A DNA stretch of 64,000 bases from Acidovorax sp. DW039 (lineage in GTDB: Bacteria; Pseudomonadota; Gammaproteobacteria; Burkholderiales; Burkholderiaceae_C): NCBI RefSeq assembly GCF_037101375.1, contig NZ_AP029019.1:2604001-2668000 (forward strand), in the 5' to 3' direction. Made by a program: the position numbers and the translations under genes. Shown here piece by piece: positions 16,563 through 23,492 of the stretch. Each line of letters opens with the position of its first letter. The first letter of the stretch is position 1. A model generated the notes under the pieces. The model had not been told where the DNA came from and searched no databases. It was given only the letters and a program-made list of their open reading frames with translations.

Positions 16563-17594
16563 ATGACCCGACTGCACACCATTGCTGCCATGACCACCCG
16601 CCGCCAGACCCTGCGCACGCTGGCTGCACTGAGCGCCGCCACCGGCTGGACCGCGCTGGCACACGCCCAGGGCACCGCCGCCAAGCCCCAGGTGCTGCGC
16701 CTGGGCTACCAGAAGTCATCCACCCTGGCCGTGGTGCTCAAGACCCGTGGCACGCTGGAGCAACTGCTGGCCCCCCTGCAAGTCAAGGTGAGCTGGCACG
16801 AGTTCACCAGCGGCCTGCCACTGCTCGAAGCACTGAACCTGGGCAATGTGGACGTGAGCGCCGATGTGGCCGACACCGTGCCCGTGTTTGCCCAGGCAGC
16901 GGGCGCGCAGCTCACGTTTGTGGCGCAAGAGGCCCCGTCGCCCTCGGCCCAGGCCATCGTGGTGCGGGCGGATTCGCCCATCAAGACGGTGGCCGACCTC
17001 AAGGGCAAAAAAGTAGGCTTTGCCAAGGCCGCAGGCGCGCACTACCTGCTGATTGCGGCGCTGGAGAAAGCGGGCCTTGCGTTCAAGGACATTGACCCCG
17101 CCTACCTCACCCCCGCCGATGGCCGGGCCGCGTTTGAACGCGGTGCCATCGACGCCTGGGTGGTGTGGGACCCTTTCCTGGCCGCCGTGCAGCGCCAGTC
17201 GGCCGTGCGCGTGATTGCGGATGGGCGAGGGGAGGGGCGTGGAGAAGTACGGGGGCAGGGCGACATCGCCTCGTACCAGCGTTACTACCTCGCATCCACC
17301 CCGTTTGCCCAGGCCCGGCCCGATGTGCTGCAGGTGCTGTTTGCCGAGCTGAAAAAGGCGGGCCAGTGGGTCAAGCAAAGCCCACAAGACGCCGCAGCCC
17401 TGCTGGCACCCGTGTGGGGGCTGGACGTGGCCACGGTAGAGCAGGCCAACAGCCGCCGTAGCTACGACGTGCGCGCCGTGCAACCCGGCCTGCTGGCCGA
17501 GCAGCAGCGCATTGCCGACGCCTTTCTATCCGAAAAACTCTTGCCACGGCGCGTGAACGCGCTGGACGTGGCCCTTTTCAAACCCGGAGCCTGA
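16563..17594 (+). CDS. Aliphatic sulfonate ABC transporter binding protein (SsuA-type, copy 2)
   Basis: 343-residue periplasmic binding protein paralogous to the one at 12888. The start at 16563 has an AGGAGG ribosome site 7 bases upstream; an internal Met (MTTRRQTLRTL) is a less likely start. The signal peptide ends near AHAQG at about residue 38. Shared motifs are VLRLGYQKSSTLAVVLKTRGTLEQLL, DVADTVPVFAQAAGAQLTFV and AFERGAIDAWVVWDPF. Compared with copy 1 it carries an extra Gly-Arg-Glu stretch (GRGEGRGEVRGQ) near residue 222, encoded by a G-rich short repeat. It is placed between ssuC and ssuB. Confidence 0.9.
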   Translation: MTRLHTIAAMTTRRQTLRTLAALSAATGWTALAHAQGTAAKPQVLRLGYQKSSTLAVVLKTRGTLEQLLAPLQVKVSWHEFTSGLPLLEALNLGNVDVSADVADTVPVFAQAAGAQLTFVAQEAPSPSAQAIVVRADSPIKTVADLKGKKVGFAKAAGAHYLLIAALEKAGLAFKDIDPAYLTPADGRAAFERGAIDAWVVWDPFLAAVQRQSAVRVIADGRGEGRGEVRGQGDIASYQRYYLASTPFAQARPDVLQVLFAELKKAGQWVKQSPQDAAALLAPVWGLDVATVEQANSRRSYDVRAVQPGLLAEQQRIADAFLSEKLLPRRVNALDVALFKPGA

Positions 17595-17597
17595 GCC

Positions 17598-18419
17598 ATG
17601 ACCGAAACCCTATCCACCGCAAAGCCCGCAGGCAGTGGCGTGCGCCTGGAAGTGCGTGGCGTGGACAAGCGCTATGGCACGCGCACCGTGCTCAAAAAGG
17701 CCGACCTGGTGATCGAGCCTGGCGAGTTTGTCGCGATTGTGGGCCGCAGCGGCTGCGGCAAAAGCACGCTGCTGCGCCTGGTGGCGGGGCTGGAATCCGT
17801 CTCGGGCGGTGCCATCCGCATTGACGGCGAGAGTGTGAGCGGACTGAGCGACAGCACCCGCATCATGTTCCAGGACTCGCGCTTGCTGCCCTGGAAGCGG
17901 GTGCAAGACAACGTGGCCCTGGGCCTGCCACCTGCGCAGCGGGGCGCTGCCGCCGATGTGCTGGCCCGCGTGGGCCTGGGCGACCGGCTGGGTGAGTGGC
18001 CTGCGCGCCTGTCCGGCGGCCAGCGCCAGCGTGTGGCCCTGGCCCGCGCCCTGGTGCACAACCCGCGCCTGCTGCTGCTCGATGAACCCCTGGGCGCGCT
18101 CGATGCGCTCACCCGCATCGAGATGCACCGCCTGATCGAGGGCCTCTGGCGCAGCAGTGGCTTTACCGCGCTGCTCGTCACCCACGACGTGCAAGAGGCC
18201 GTGGCCTTGGCCGACCGCGTGATCCTGATCGAGGACGGCCAGATTGCACTGGACCAGCGCATTGACCTGCCACGCCCCCGATCCCACGGCGACGCTGCCT
18301 TTGCCGCGCTGGAAAAACGCATTCTCGACCGCGTGCTGCAAAAGCCCGACCCCGAATCTGCCGCAAACGGCGCCCACTGGCCCGGTGTGCCCGCCCACGG
18401 CCTGCGCTGGGCCATCTGA
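17598..18419 (+). CDS. ssuB: Aliphatic sulfonate ABC transporter ATPase SsuB
   Basis: 273-residue ATP-binding subunit. Walker A is GRSGCGKST (about residues 49-57), the Q-loop is [13 protein letters not shown], the signature is LSGGQRQR, Walker B is [12 protein letters not shown] and the H-loop is VTHDVQEA. The sequence RLLPWKR after the Q-loop is typical of the nitrate/sulfonate/taurine group. It starts 3 bases after the second SsuA gene. The C-terminus past residue 225 is longer and Pro-rich, ending HGLRWAI, as in other Burkholderiales SsuB proteins. Confidence 0.95.
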   Translation: MTETLSTAKPAGSGVRLEVRGVDKRYGTRTVLKKADLVIEPGEFVAIVGRSGCGKSTLLRLVAGLESVSGGAIRIDGESVSGLSDSTRIMFQDSRLLPWKRVQDNVALGLPPAQRGAAADVLARVGLGDRLGEWPARLSGGQRQRVALARALVHNPRLLLLDEPLGALDALTRIEMHRLIEGLWRSSGFTALLVTHDVQEAVALADRVILIEDGQIALDQRIDLPRPRSHGDAAFAALEKRILDRVLQKPDPESAANGAHWPGVPAHGLRWAI

Positions 18420-18473
18420 TCCGCTTTCTTCATCCACTTTCTTTTTATCAACGGACTTTTCAAGGAGAACCCC

Positions 18474-18689
18474 ATGTCCATTCAAGCCATCAACGTGCGC
18501 AACCAGTTCAAGGGCAAAGTGCGCGAGATCATCCGCGGCGATGTCGTCTCTGAGGTCGATGTCGAAACCCCTTGGGGCATCGTCACCTCCGTCATCACCA
18601 CCCGCTCGGTGGACGACCTGGGCCTGGTCGTCGGCTCCGACGTGGTGGCGCTGGTCAAGTCCACCGAAGTGTCCATTGCCAAGCTGTAA
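18474..18689 (+). CDS. Molbindin-like TOBE-domain protein
   Basis: 71-residue single TOBE domain (Mop/molbindin type): ARN-like start MSIQAINVRNQFKGKVREI, then VDVETPWGIVTSVITTRSVDDLGL and the terminal GSDVVALVKSTEVSIAKL, the oxyanion-binding module that oligomerises to hold molybdate or tungstate in the cytosol. An AGGAG ribosome site lies just upstream (about 18462-18466). It is 54 bases after ssuB, so it may be the last gene of the sulfonate unit. The molybdenum hydroxylase at 23 kb is a possible customer, but the link is only positional. Confidence 0.88.
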   Translation: MSIQAINVRNQFKGKVREIIRGDVVSEVDVETPWGIVTSVITTRSVDDLGLVVGSDVVALVKSTEVSIAKL

Positions 18690-18703
18690 CACGGCCTTCT
18701 TGA

Positions 18704-18761
18704 TGAAAAGTGGCTCCAGCGCTTGAATATCAAGCGCATGCAGCTACCAAAGTCATAGCAA
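18704..18761 (+). repeat. Palindromic repeat copy 3, after the molbindin gene
   Basis: GGCTCCAGCGCTT, spacer, AAGCGCATGCAGCTA and a tail ending GTCATAGCAAA. It lies 15 bases after the molbindin stop. Confidence 0.7.
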
Positions 18762-18781
18762 ACGCATGCGGGCGAGCGGTG

Positions 18782-18892
18782 GACGGCTACACCAGCATCG
18801 CCCGGCGTGACGTATCCAGCCGTCACAAGAGGTAATCCAAAGGGGTATTCACCCGCCAGGGTGGTCAGGCAACGCTCAGGGCAGTAACCTGA
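18782..18892 (+). promoter_or_regulatory. Structured leader upstream of the glycosidase-like gene
   Basis: In the 312-base gap before 19002, after the repeat, three consecutive potential stems occur: GACGGCT (18782-18788) with AGCCGTC (18818-18824), GGGT with ACCC around ATTC (18843-18854), and TCAGG (18865-18869) with CCTGA (18888-18892). No known riboswitch core was recognised, so this is either a structured 5' leader or chance pairing in GC-rich DNA. The remaining 100 bases to the gene show nothing I can name. Confidence 0.3.
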
Positions 18893-19001
18893 AAAGCAAT
18901 GTCTGGCCTGCAGGCTTGCGGCGCGGGCGTGTGGCTGAGGCCGTTCGGCCCGCAGCACGCTCCGCGCACACTTTTCGCCTGCCCTGTGCGTGGATTGCCC
19001 C

Positions 19002-20195
19002 ATGAACCACCTTGCCTCACTTCCAAGCTCCTCGCTCGTGCTGATCGATGCCTGTGCCCAGGCGTCGCTTGCGTTGCTGCAAAGCAACCTCACCCCCCAT
19101 GGCATTCTGGCGGCCAGCCGCACCAAAGAGGCCGTGGCCCGGCGCTACACCCGCATCTTTGGGCGCGACGCCGCCATTTGCGTCATGGCCATGTGCGGCA
19201 GTGGCGCGCCTGCGCTGGAAGAGGGGGCCGTGGCCAGCCTGGATGCCCTGGCCGCCCAGCAGGCCAGCAATGGGCAAATCCCTAAGTACGTAGACCCCGA
19301 AGGCCGGGACGCCGACTTCTGGTACCTGGGCTGTATTGACGCCACCCTGTGGTGGCTGATTGCGGTGGACCATGTGCGCAAGCATGGCCGCGTGGGCGCA
19401 AACCGCTGGGCCGAACCCGTGCAGCGCGCCCTGCAATGGCTGCTGGCGCAGGAGCACCAGCACTTTCGCCTGCTGCAGCAAAACGAAGCCAGCGACTGGG
19501 CCGACATCATGCCCCGCTCGGGCTACGTGCTCTACACCAACGCCTTGTGGTTTGACGTGAAGCGCCGTTTCGACCTGTGCCACGCGCACGAAACGCACCA
19601 CCACTTCAACCACCTGTTCAACCCCTTCCGGCGCGACCTGCACGAGTACCACCGCGCACGCCTGCTGCAGCACTATGCCCGGCGTGGCCGCAGCGACCAG
19701 GCGCTGTACCTGAGCTTTGTGAACCTGGGCTTCGTGGGGGATGAGGGCGATGTGCTGGGCAACCTGCTGGCCATTCAGTGCGGGCTGGCCGATGAAGGCA
19801 TGGCCCACGGCATTGCCAACGCCATCCTCGCATCGCGCGCCAGCGATCCCTATCCGCTGCGTGTGGTGCTGCGCCCCCTGTCGCCCGAGCACGACCTGTG
19901 GCGCAGCTACATGGGGCGGCACCGGCAGAACCTGATGCACCAGTACCACAACGGCGGCATCTGGCCCTTTGTGGGTGGCTTCTGGGTAATGGTGCTGGGC
20001 CGCCTGGGCCTGCGCAACGAAGCCTGGGCCGAACTGGCCAAGCTTGCTGCCACCAACGCGCAAGACAACTGGCGCTTTACCGAGTGGTTCCACGGCGGCC
20101 ATCTGGCCCCCATGGGCATGGCAGGCCAGAGCTGGAACGCGGCCACCTTCCTCTTGGCGCAGAGGGCATTGCAAGGGCAGGGCAGTGCCTGGTGA
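19002..20195 (+). CDS. Six-hairpin glycosidase-like protein (GH100/MGL-like)
   Basis: 397-residue cytosolic protein with the spaced Trp/Tyr-rich motifs of alpha/alpha six-hairpin glycosidases: DADFWYLGCIDATLWWLIAV, EASDWADIMPRSGYVLYTNALW, GNLLAIQCGLA, YHNGGIWPFVGGFWV and FTEWFHGGH near the C-terminus. The pattern resembles GH100 neutral invertases and glycogen-debranching-like proteins, but I cannot assign catalytic residues or substrate with certainty. No signal peptide is seen. An in-frame ATG at 18990 is an alternative start. It stands alone, 312 bases after the molbindin gene, with a potentially structured leader. Confidence 0.6.
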   Translation: MNHLASLPSSSLVLIDACAQASLALLQSNLTPHGILAASRTKEAVARRYTRIFGRDAAICVMAMCGSGAPALEEGAVASLDALAAQQASNGQIPKYVDPEGRDADFWYLGCIDATLWWLIAVDHVRKHGRVGANRWAEPVQRALQWLLAQEHQHFRLLQQNEASDWADIMPRSGYVLYTNALWFDVKRRFDLCHAHETHHHFNHLFNPFRRDLHEYHRARLLQHYARRGRSDQALYLSFVNLGFVGDEGDVLGNLLAIQCGLADEGMAHGIANAILASRASDPYPLRVVLRPLSPEHDLWRSYMGRHRQNLMHQYHNGGIWPFVGGFWVMVLGRLGLRNEAWAELAKLAATNAQDNWRFTEWFHGGHLAPMGMAGQSWNAATFLLAQRALQGQGSAW

Positions 20196-20282
20196 GCAGG
20201 AGGGGCAGCCCAGCTCGCCCATCTTGGTTACGGCCGGGCGGTTTGCCTGCGCAGTTGTCGCCCATCAAAGCTGGAGACAAGC

Positions 20283-20639
20283 CTACGGCCGCAGCCAGAT
20301 CTTGACTGTGACGTACAGCGCATACCCGAGCGCCAGCACAAACCACGCCAGAAAAAACACGTTGGCCCAGTACGGCCCCGCCTGCTCCGCCAACGTATAA
20401 ATTTGCCCCGCGCAGCCCTTGCCCACGCAAGGCACCTCACCCCGCACCAGCGCGCGCAGCAGGGCAAATAACAAATAGCAGCCTGCAGCGCCCAGCACCA
20501 AGAAACCTACCGGCCCCACCAAGCCACGGGTGGGCTCGCCTTTGCTGTCGCGATACCCTTGTTTGAGCAGCTTTTGACCATGCCGGTAGAAGACGTAGCC
20601 AACCAAAAGCATGAGTGCGTAGTAGAGGAACGTGAGCAT
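20283..20639 (-). CDS. Small membrane protein of unknown function
   Basis: 118-residue protein with three hydrophobic segments: residues 1-17 (LTFLYYALMLLVGYVFY), about 42-60 (VGFLVLGAAGCYLLFALLRAL) and about 90-110 (VFFLAWFVLALGYALYVTV). A Cys pair (PCVGKGC) lies in the loop between the second and third segments, probably on the periplasmic side. The start at 20639 (MLTFLYY) places the first helix at the N-terminus; an upstream ATG at 20666 adds nine polar residues. I do not recognise a family. Confidence 0.6.
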   Translation of the reverse strand: MLTFLYYALMLLVGYVFYRHGQKLLKQGYRDSKGEPTRGLVGPVGFLVLGAAGCYLLFALLRALVRGEVPCVGKGCAGQIYTLAEQAGPYWANVFFLAWFVLALGYALYVTVKIWLRP

Positions 20640-20746
20640 AGGGGGCAGAGGGTGTTTCCGCCCCATGGTAACCCCCCGGCCCCGTGAGCCCGCGCCGGGG
20701 CGCGACAGGTGGGGTCAGCTTTGCGTTTATCACGCCTATTTTCTTC

Positions 20747-20805
20747 AATAAAAAAGCCACCAGCGCTTATCTAATGAGCGCTGGCAGCTATTTATTTCAT
20801 AGCAA
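20747..20805 (+). repeat. Palindromic repeat copy 4
   Basis: AAAAAGCCACCAGCGCTTAT, then GAGCGCTGGCAGCTATTTAT and a tail TTTCATAGCAAA. One of the best-preserved copies, between two minus-strand genes. Confidence 0.75.
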
Positions 20806-20819
20806 ATGGCGAGACTGAC

Positions 20820-21518
20820 CTACCGAGGAAGACACCCTGCAAATCCCTTCGGCCCGGAGGCAGATACCTCTGCCTGTGTCAGGGCCGCCATGGCGTCGTT
20901 CTGGCCAGGGGTTTTGTTCAGGCGCTGGCCGTTTTGCCAGCGCCACTGTTGCCCATCAAAGCTGTAGATGAAGGTGTGGGTGCGGTTGGCCAGCAGGTGC
21001 GCAGGCGCAAGGATGATGGCTTGCACCTCGGCCTGCGTGGGCGCAGTGGCCCGGGCCTCGTTGTCCTTCACCACCAGCTTGCCCACAAAGGGCGTAACGG
21101 CAGATTCAGTGGGCGTGATCTCGGCCACCACCTGCGCAGCGCTAAAGCCGGTCTTGGCCCAGGTTGCGGTGCTCGCGCCGTTTATCCCACCGTTTATCCC
21201 ATCTTTTGCCGCGCCGTCTTCCATGTTGGCAGAGGCGGGGGGAACTGGGGTTGCGGATGTCACGGGTGCCACCTCGGGCTGCCGGGCGGCCAAAAATTCA
21301 GTGCATGCTGCCGCAATGGCAGCAAAGGTTTCGTTGGCTTTTTGCGTGACGGCCGCCGGTTGCTGCGGTGCCGCTGTCTTGTTGCAGGCGGCCAGCAACG
21401 TGCAGGCCAACAGGGCGGCAAGGCCGCCCCAAGGCCGCGCCCCACGTGCCACGGCCAAGGCTGGCCGGGGCCCGATTGGGGTGAGCACGGGCAATGTGTT
21501 TGAAGCGGGCACGTTCAC
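20820..21518 (-). CDS. Lipoprotein of unknown function
   Basis: Predicted outer- or inner-membrane lipoprotein of about 232 residues. A hydrophobic stretch [15 protein letters not shown] ends in a lipobox (LLAAC) at about residue 45 from the chosen start; the mature part has low-complexity Ala/Pro/Thr regions and a conserved-looking C-terminal beta-rich segment ([22 protein letters not shown]). The start is uncertain: GTG 21518 overlaps the pdxH stop (GTGA), while an internal GTG at 21488 gives a more usual signal length. Two Asn-Gly repeats ([11 protein letters not shown]) lie mid-protein. No family is recognised. Confidence 0.6.
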   Translation of the reverse strand: MNVPASNTLPVLTPIGPRPALAVARGARPWGGLAALLACTLLAACNKTAAPQQPAAVTQKANETFAAIAAACTEFLAARQPEVAPVTSATPVPPASANMEDGAAKDGINGGINGASTATWAKTGFSAAQVVAEITPTESAVTPFVGKLVVKDNEARATAPTQAEVQAIILAPAHLLANRTHTFIYSFDGQQWRWQNGQRLNKTPGQNDAMAALTQAEVSASGPKGFAGCLPR

Positions 21519-22162
21519 GGGGCCAGCCGTTCGCGCACCCAGTGGCCGCCGTCCAGCCGATAGCTCAGGCGGTCGTGCAGGCGGCTCTTGCGGCCCTGCC
21601 AGAACTCCCACTGGTCGGGCTTCAAGCGGTAGCCGCCCCAGTGCGGCGGGCGCGGGGGCTTGAGCATGAACTGCGCCCCATACTTGGCCGCATTGGTCAC
21701 CAGCACGCTGCGCCCGGCAATCACCTGGCTTTGGGGGCTGGCCCATGCGCCAATGCGCGAATCGAGCGGGCGACTGTGAAAGTACGCGTCGCTTTCCTCG
21801 TCGCTCACCTTCTCCACCACGCCCTCAATGCGCACCACGCGCTCCAGCTCCACCCAGTGAAACTGCAGCGCTGCAAACGGATTGCCCGCCAACTGGCGGC
21901 CCTTGCGGCTGTCGTAATTGGTGAACCAGACAATGCCGCGCTCGTCGTAGCCCTTGATCAGCACAATGCGCGAGCTGGGGCGCATATCGCCGCCCACGGT
22001 GGCCAGCGTCATGGCGTTTGGCTCGGGCACTTCGGCGCTGATGGCTTCCTTGAGCCACTGGTCAAACTGCTGCAGCGGGTCTGCGTGCGAAGCGTCTTCG
22101 TTGAGTTCGGCACGCTCGTAACTCTTGCGGAGGTCTGCGATGGATATGCTCATGCCCGCCAT
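21515..22162 (-). CDS. pdxH: Pyridoxamine 5'-phosphate oxidase PdxH
   Basis: 215-residue FMN-dependent oxidase making pyridoxal 5'-phosphate from PNP or PMP. Family motifs are [23 protein letters not shown] at the N-terminus, [38 protein letters not shown] (FMN and substrate contacts), [18 protein letters not shown] and the C-terminal [18 protein letters not shown]. The start at 22162 gives [14 protein letters not shown] 22153 is also possible. Size agrees with E. coli PdxH (218). It overlaps the lipoprotein gene by 4 bases and diverges from the TetR gene. Confidence 0.96.
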   Translation of the reverse strand: MAGMSISIADLRKSYERAELNEDASHADPLQQFDQWLKEAISAEVPEPNAMTLATVGGDMRPSSRIVLIKGYDERGIVWFTNYDSRKGRQLAGNPFAALQFHWVELERVVRIEGVVEKVSDEESDAYFHSRPLDSRIGAWASPQSQVIAGRSVLVTNAAKYGAQFMLKPPRPPHWGGYRLKPDQWEFWQGRKSRLHDRLSYRLDGGHWVRERLAP

Positions 22163-22261
22163 TGTGCACCCGCCCCCAGGCTGCTCGCCCCCGCAAGGGC
22201 GTCGGGTCGTCAAGGCAGGGGCTTCTTGCCCGAATGAATGTTCGCCTATACTGGAATCGCC

Positions 22262-22834
22262 ATGAAGCTCAAGGACGACGAAAAACAGCGCGCCATTGCC
22301 CAGGCCACGTTTGACATCGTGGCCCAGACGGGCCTGAGCGGGCTGACCATGGCCGAAATTGCGCGCGCTGCAGGCATTGCCACCAGCACGCTGTACGTCT
22401 ACTACCCCTCCAAAGACGAGCTGATCAGCCAGCTCTACCAGGACGCCAAGACCGTGACAGCCGAGCGCATCATGCAAGGCGTGGAGCCCGGCATGCCCCT
22501 GAAGGCCCGCGTGCGGCGCATGTGGTTCAACCTGCTGCGCCACCGGCTCGACCAGTACGCCGAGGTGGTTTTCCAGGAGCAGTACTACAACTCCCCCTGG
22601 TTCACCCAAGGCGACCGCGAGTTTTCCACCCGCCTCATGGCAGGCTTTTTCGCGGTGATGGAAGAGGGTCAGCGCAACGAAATCCTCAAACCCGTGCACG
22701 GCCCATTGCTCATTGCCAGCCTGCTGGGCTCGGTGCGCGAAACCGCCAACCTCATCCGCAGCCGCGTGCTGCCCGACGAAGACTCTGTACACCAGGTCGC
22801 ATTCAGCTTGTGCTGGGACGCCCTCAAGGCGTAG
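22262..22834 (+). CDS. TetR-family transcriptional regulator
   Basis: 190-residue regulator. The N-terminal helix-turn-helix is conserved: [40 protein letters not shown] (about residues 17-55). The C-terminal ligand-binding part is all-helical and not assignable. The start at 22262 ([11 protein letters not shown]) was chosen over ATG 22238 because the DNA-binding domain begins soon after. It is divergent from pdxH and 174 bases upstream of the molybdenum hydroxylase genes on the same strand, so either the divergent promoter or the dyad at 22937-22970 may be its target. Confidence 0.9.
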   Translation: MKLKDDEKQRAIAQATFDIVAQTGLSGLTMAEIARAAGIATSTLYVYYPSKDELISQLYQDAKTVTAERIMQGVEPGMPLKARVRRMWFNLLRHRLDQYAEVVFQEQYYNSPWFTQGDREFSTRLMAGFFAVMEEGQRNEILKPVHGPLLIASLLGSVRETANLIRSRVLPDEDSVHQVAFSLCWDALKA

Positions 22835-22936
22835 ATTTCGCCTCTGTTGAGGCTTTCGTCTGCAGTGTCCGCAGCATGGCTGGCTGTGGTGGAGGCAGTG
22901 CCAAGAACCAAAAAAAATGGGGCACGCTGTGCAGAA

Positions 22937-22970
22937 AATTTTTAGTCGAATAATAATTCAGCCAAAAATT
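22937..22970. promoter_or_regulatory. Nested dyad upstream of the molybdenum hydroxylase genes
   Basis: AATTTTT (22937-22943) and AAAAATT (22964-22970) are inverted, and inside them GAAT (22948-22951) and ATTC (22956-22959) are inverted around the same centre (between 22953 and 22954). It is AT-rich and sits about 40 bases before the ATG at 23009, as expected for an operator. Confidence 0.45.
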
Positions 22971-23008
22971 CATCCCATCCCCCAACCGCCCCACCAGGAG
23001 CCCTCACG

Positions 23009-23470
23009 ATGCCTACCCTGAACATCAACGGCAAAGACACCGCCGTCAACGCCGACGACTCCACCCCCATCCTCTGGGCCCTGCGCGACACGCTGGGCAT
23101 GACCGGCACCAAGTTTGGCTGCGGCCAGGCGCTGTGCGGGGCCTGCACCGTGCACCTGAACGGCTCGCCCGTGCGCTCGTGCATCACGCCCATCTCGGCC
23201 GCAGTGGGCCAGAAGATCACCACCATCGAAGCCATTGCCGCCGATGACAAGGTGGGCAAGGCTGTGCACGCCGCCTGGGTCAAGCACGACGTGGCCCAGT
23301 GCGGCTACTGCCAAAGCGGCCAGATCATGAGCGCCACCGCGCTGCTCAAGGGCAAGAAGAAACCCACCGACGCTGACATCGACGCCGCCATGGCGGGTAA
23401 CGTGTGCCGCTGCGGTACCTATGTGCGCATTCGCGCCGCCATCCACGACGCCGCCAAGTCCTTGGCTTAA
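23009..23470 (+). CDS. Molybdenum hydroxylase [2Fe-2S] subunit (IorA-like)
   Basis: 153-residue small subunit with two 2Fe-2S clusters, of the isoquinoline 1-oxidoreductase alpha-subunit type. The plant-ferredoxin-like domain has [15 protein letters not shown] followed by a fourth Cys in RSC (residues about 37-62); the helical second domain has CGYCQSGQ and [10 protein letters not shown]. It passes electrons from the molybdopterin subunit encoded 22 bases downstream. Orthologues oxidise N-heterocycles or aldehydes; the substrate here is not evident. No FAD-subunit gene is adjacent, so a cytochrome or membrane acceptor is likely. Confidence 0.93.
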   Translation: MPTLNINGKDTAVNADDSTPILWALRDTLGMTGTKFGCGQALCGACTVHLNGSPVRSCITPISAAVGQKITTIEAIAADDKVGKAVHAAWVKHDVAQCGYCQSGQIMSATALLKGKKKPTDADIDAAMAGNVCRCGTYVRIRAAIHDAAKSLA

Positions 23471-23492
23471 GCACACAGAGCAGGAGAACACC

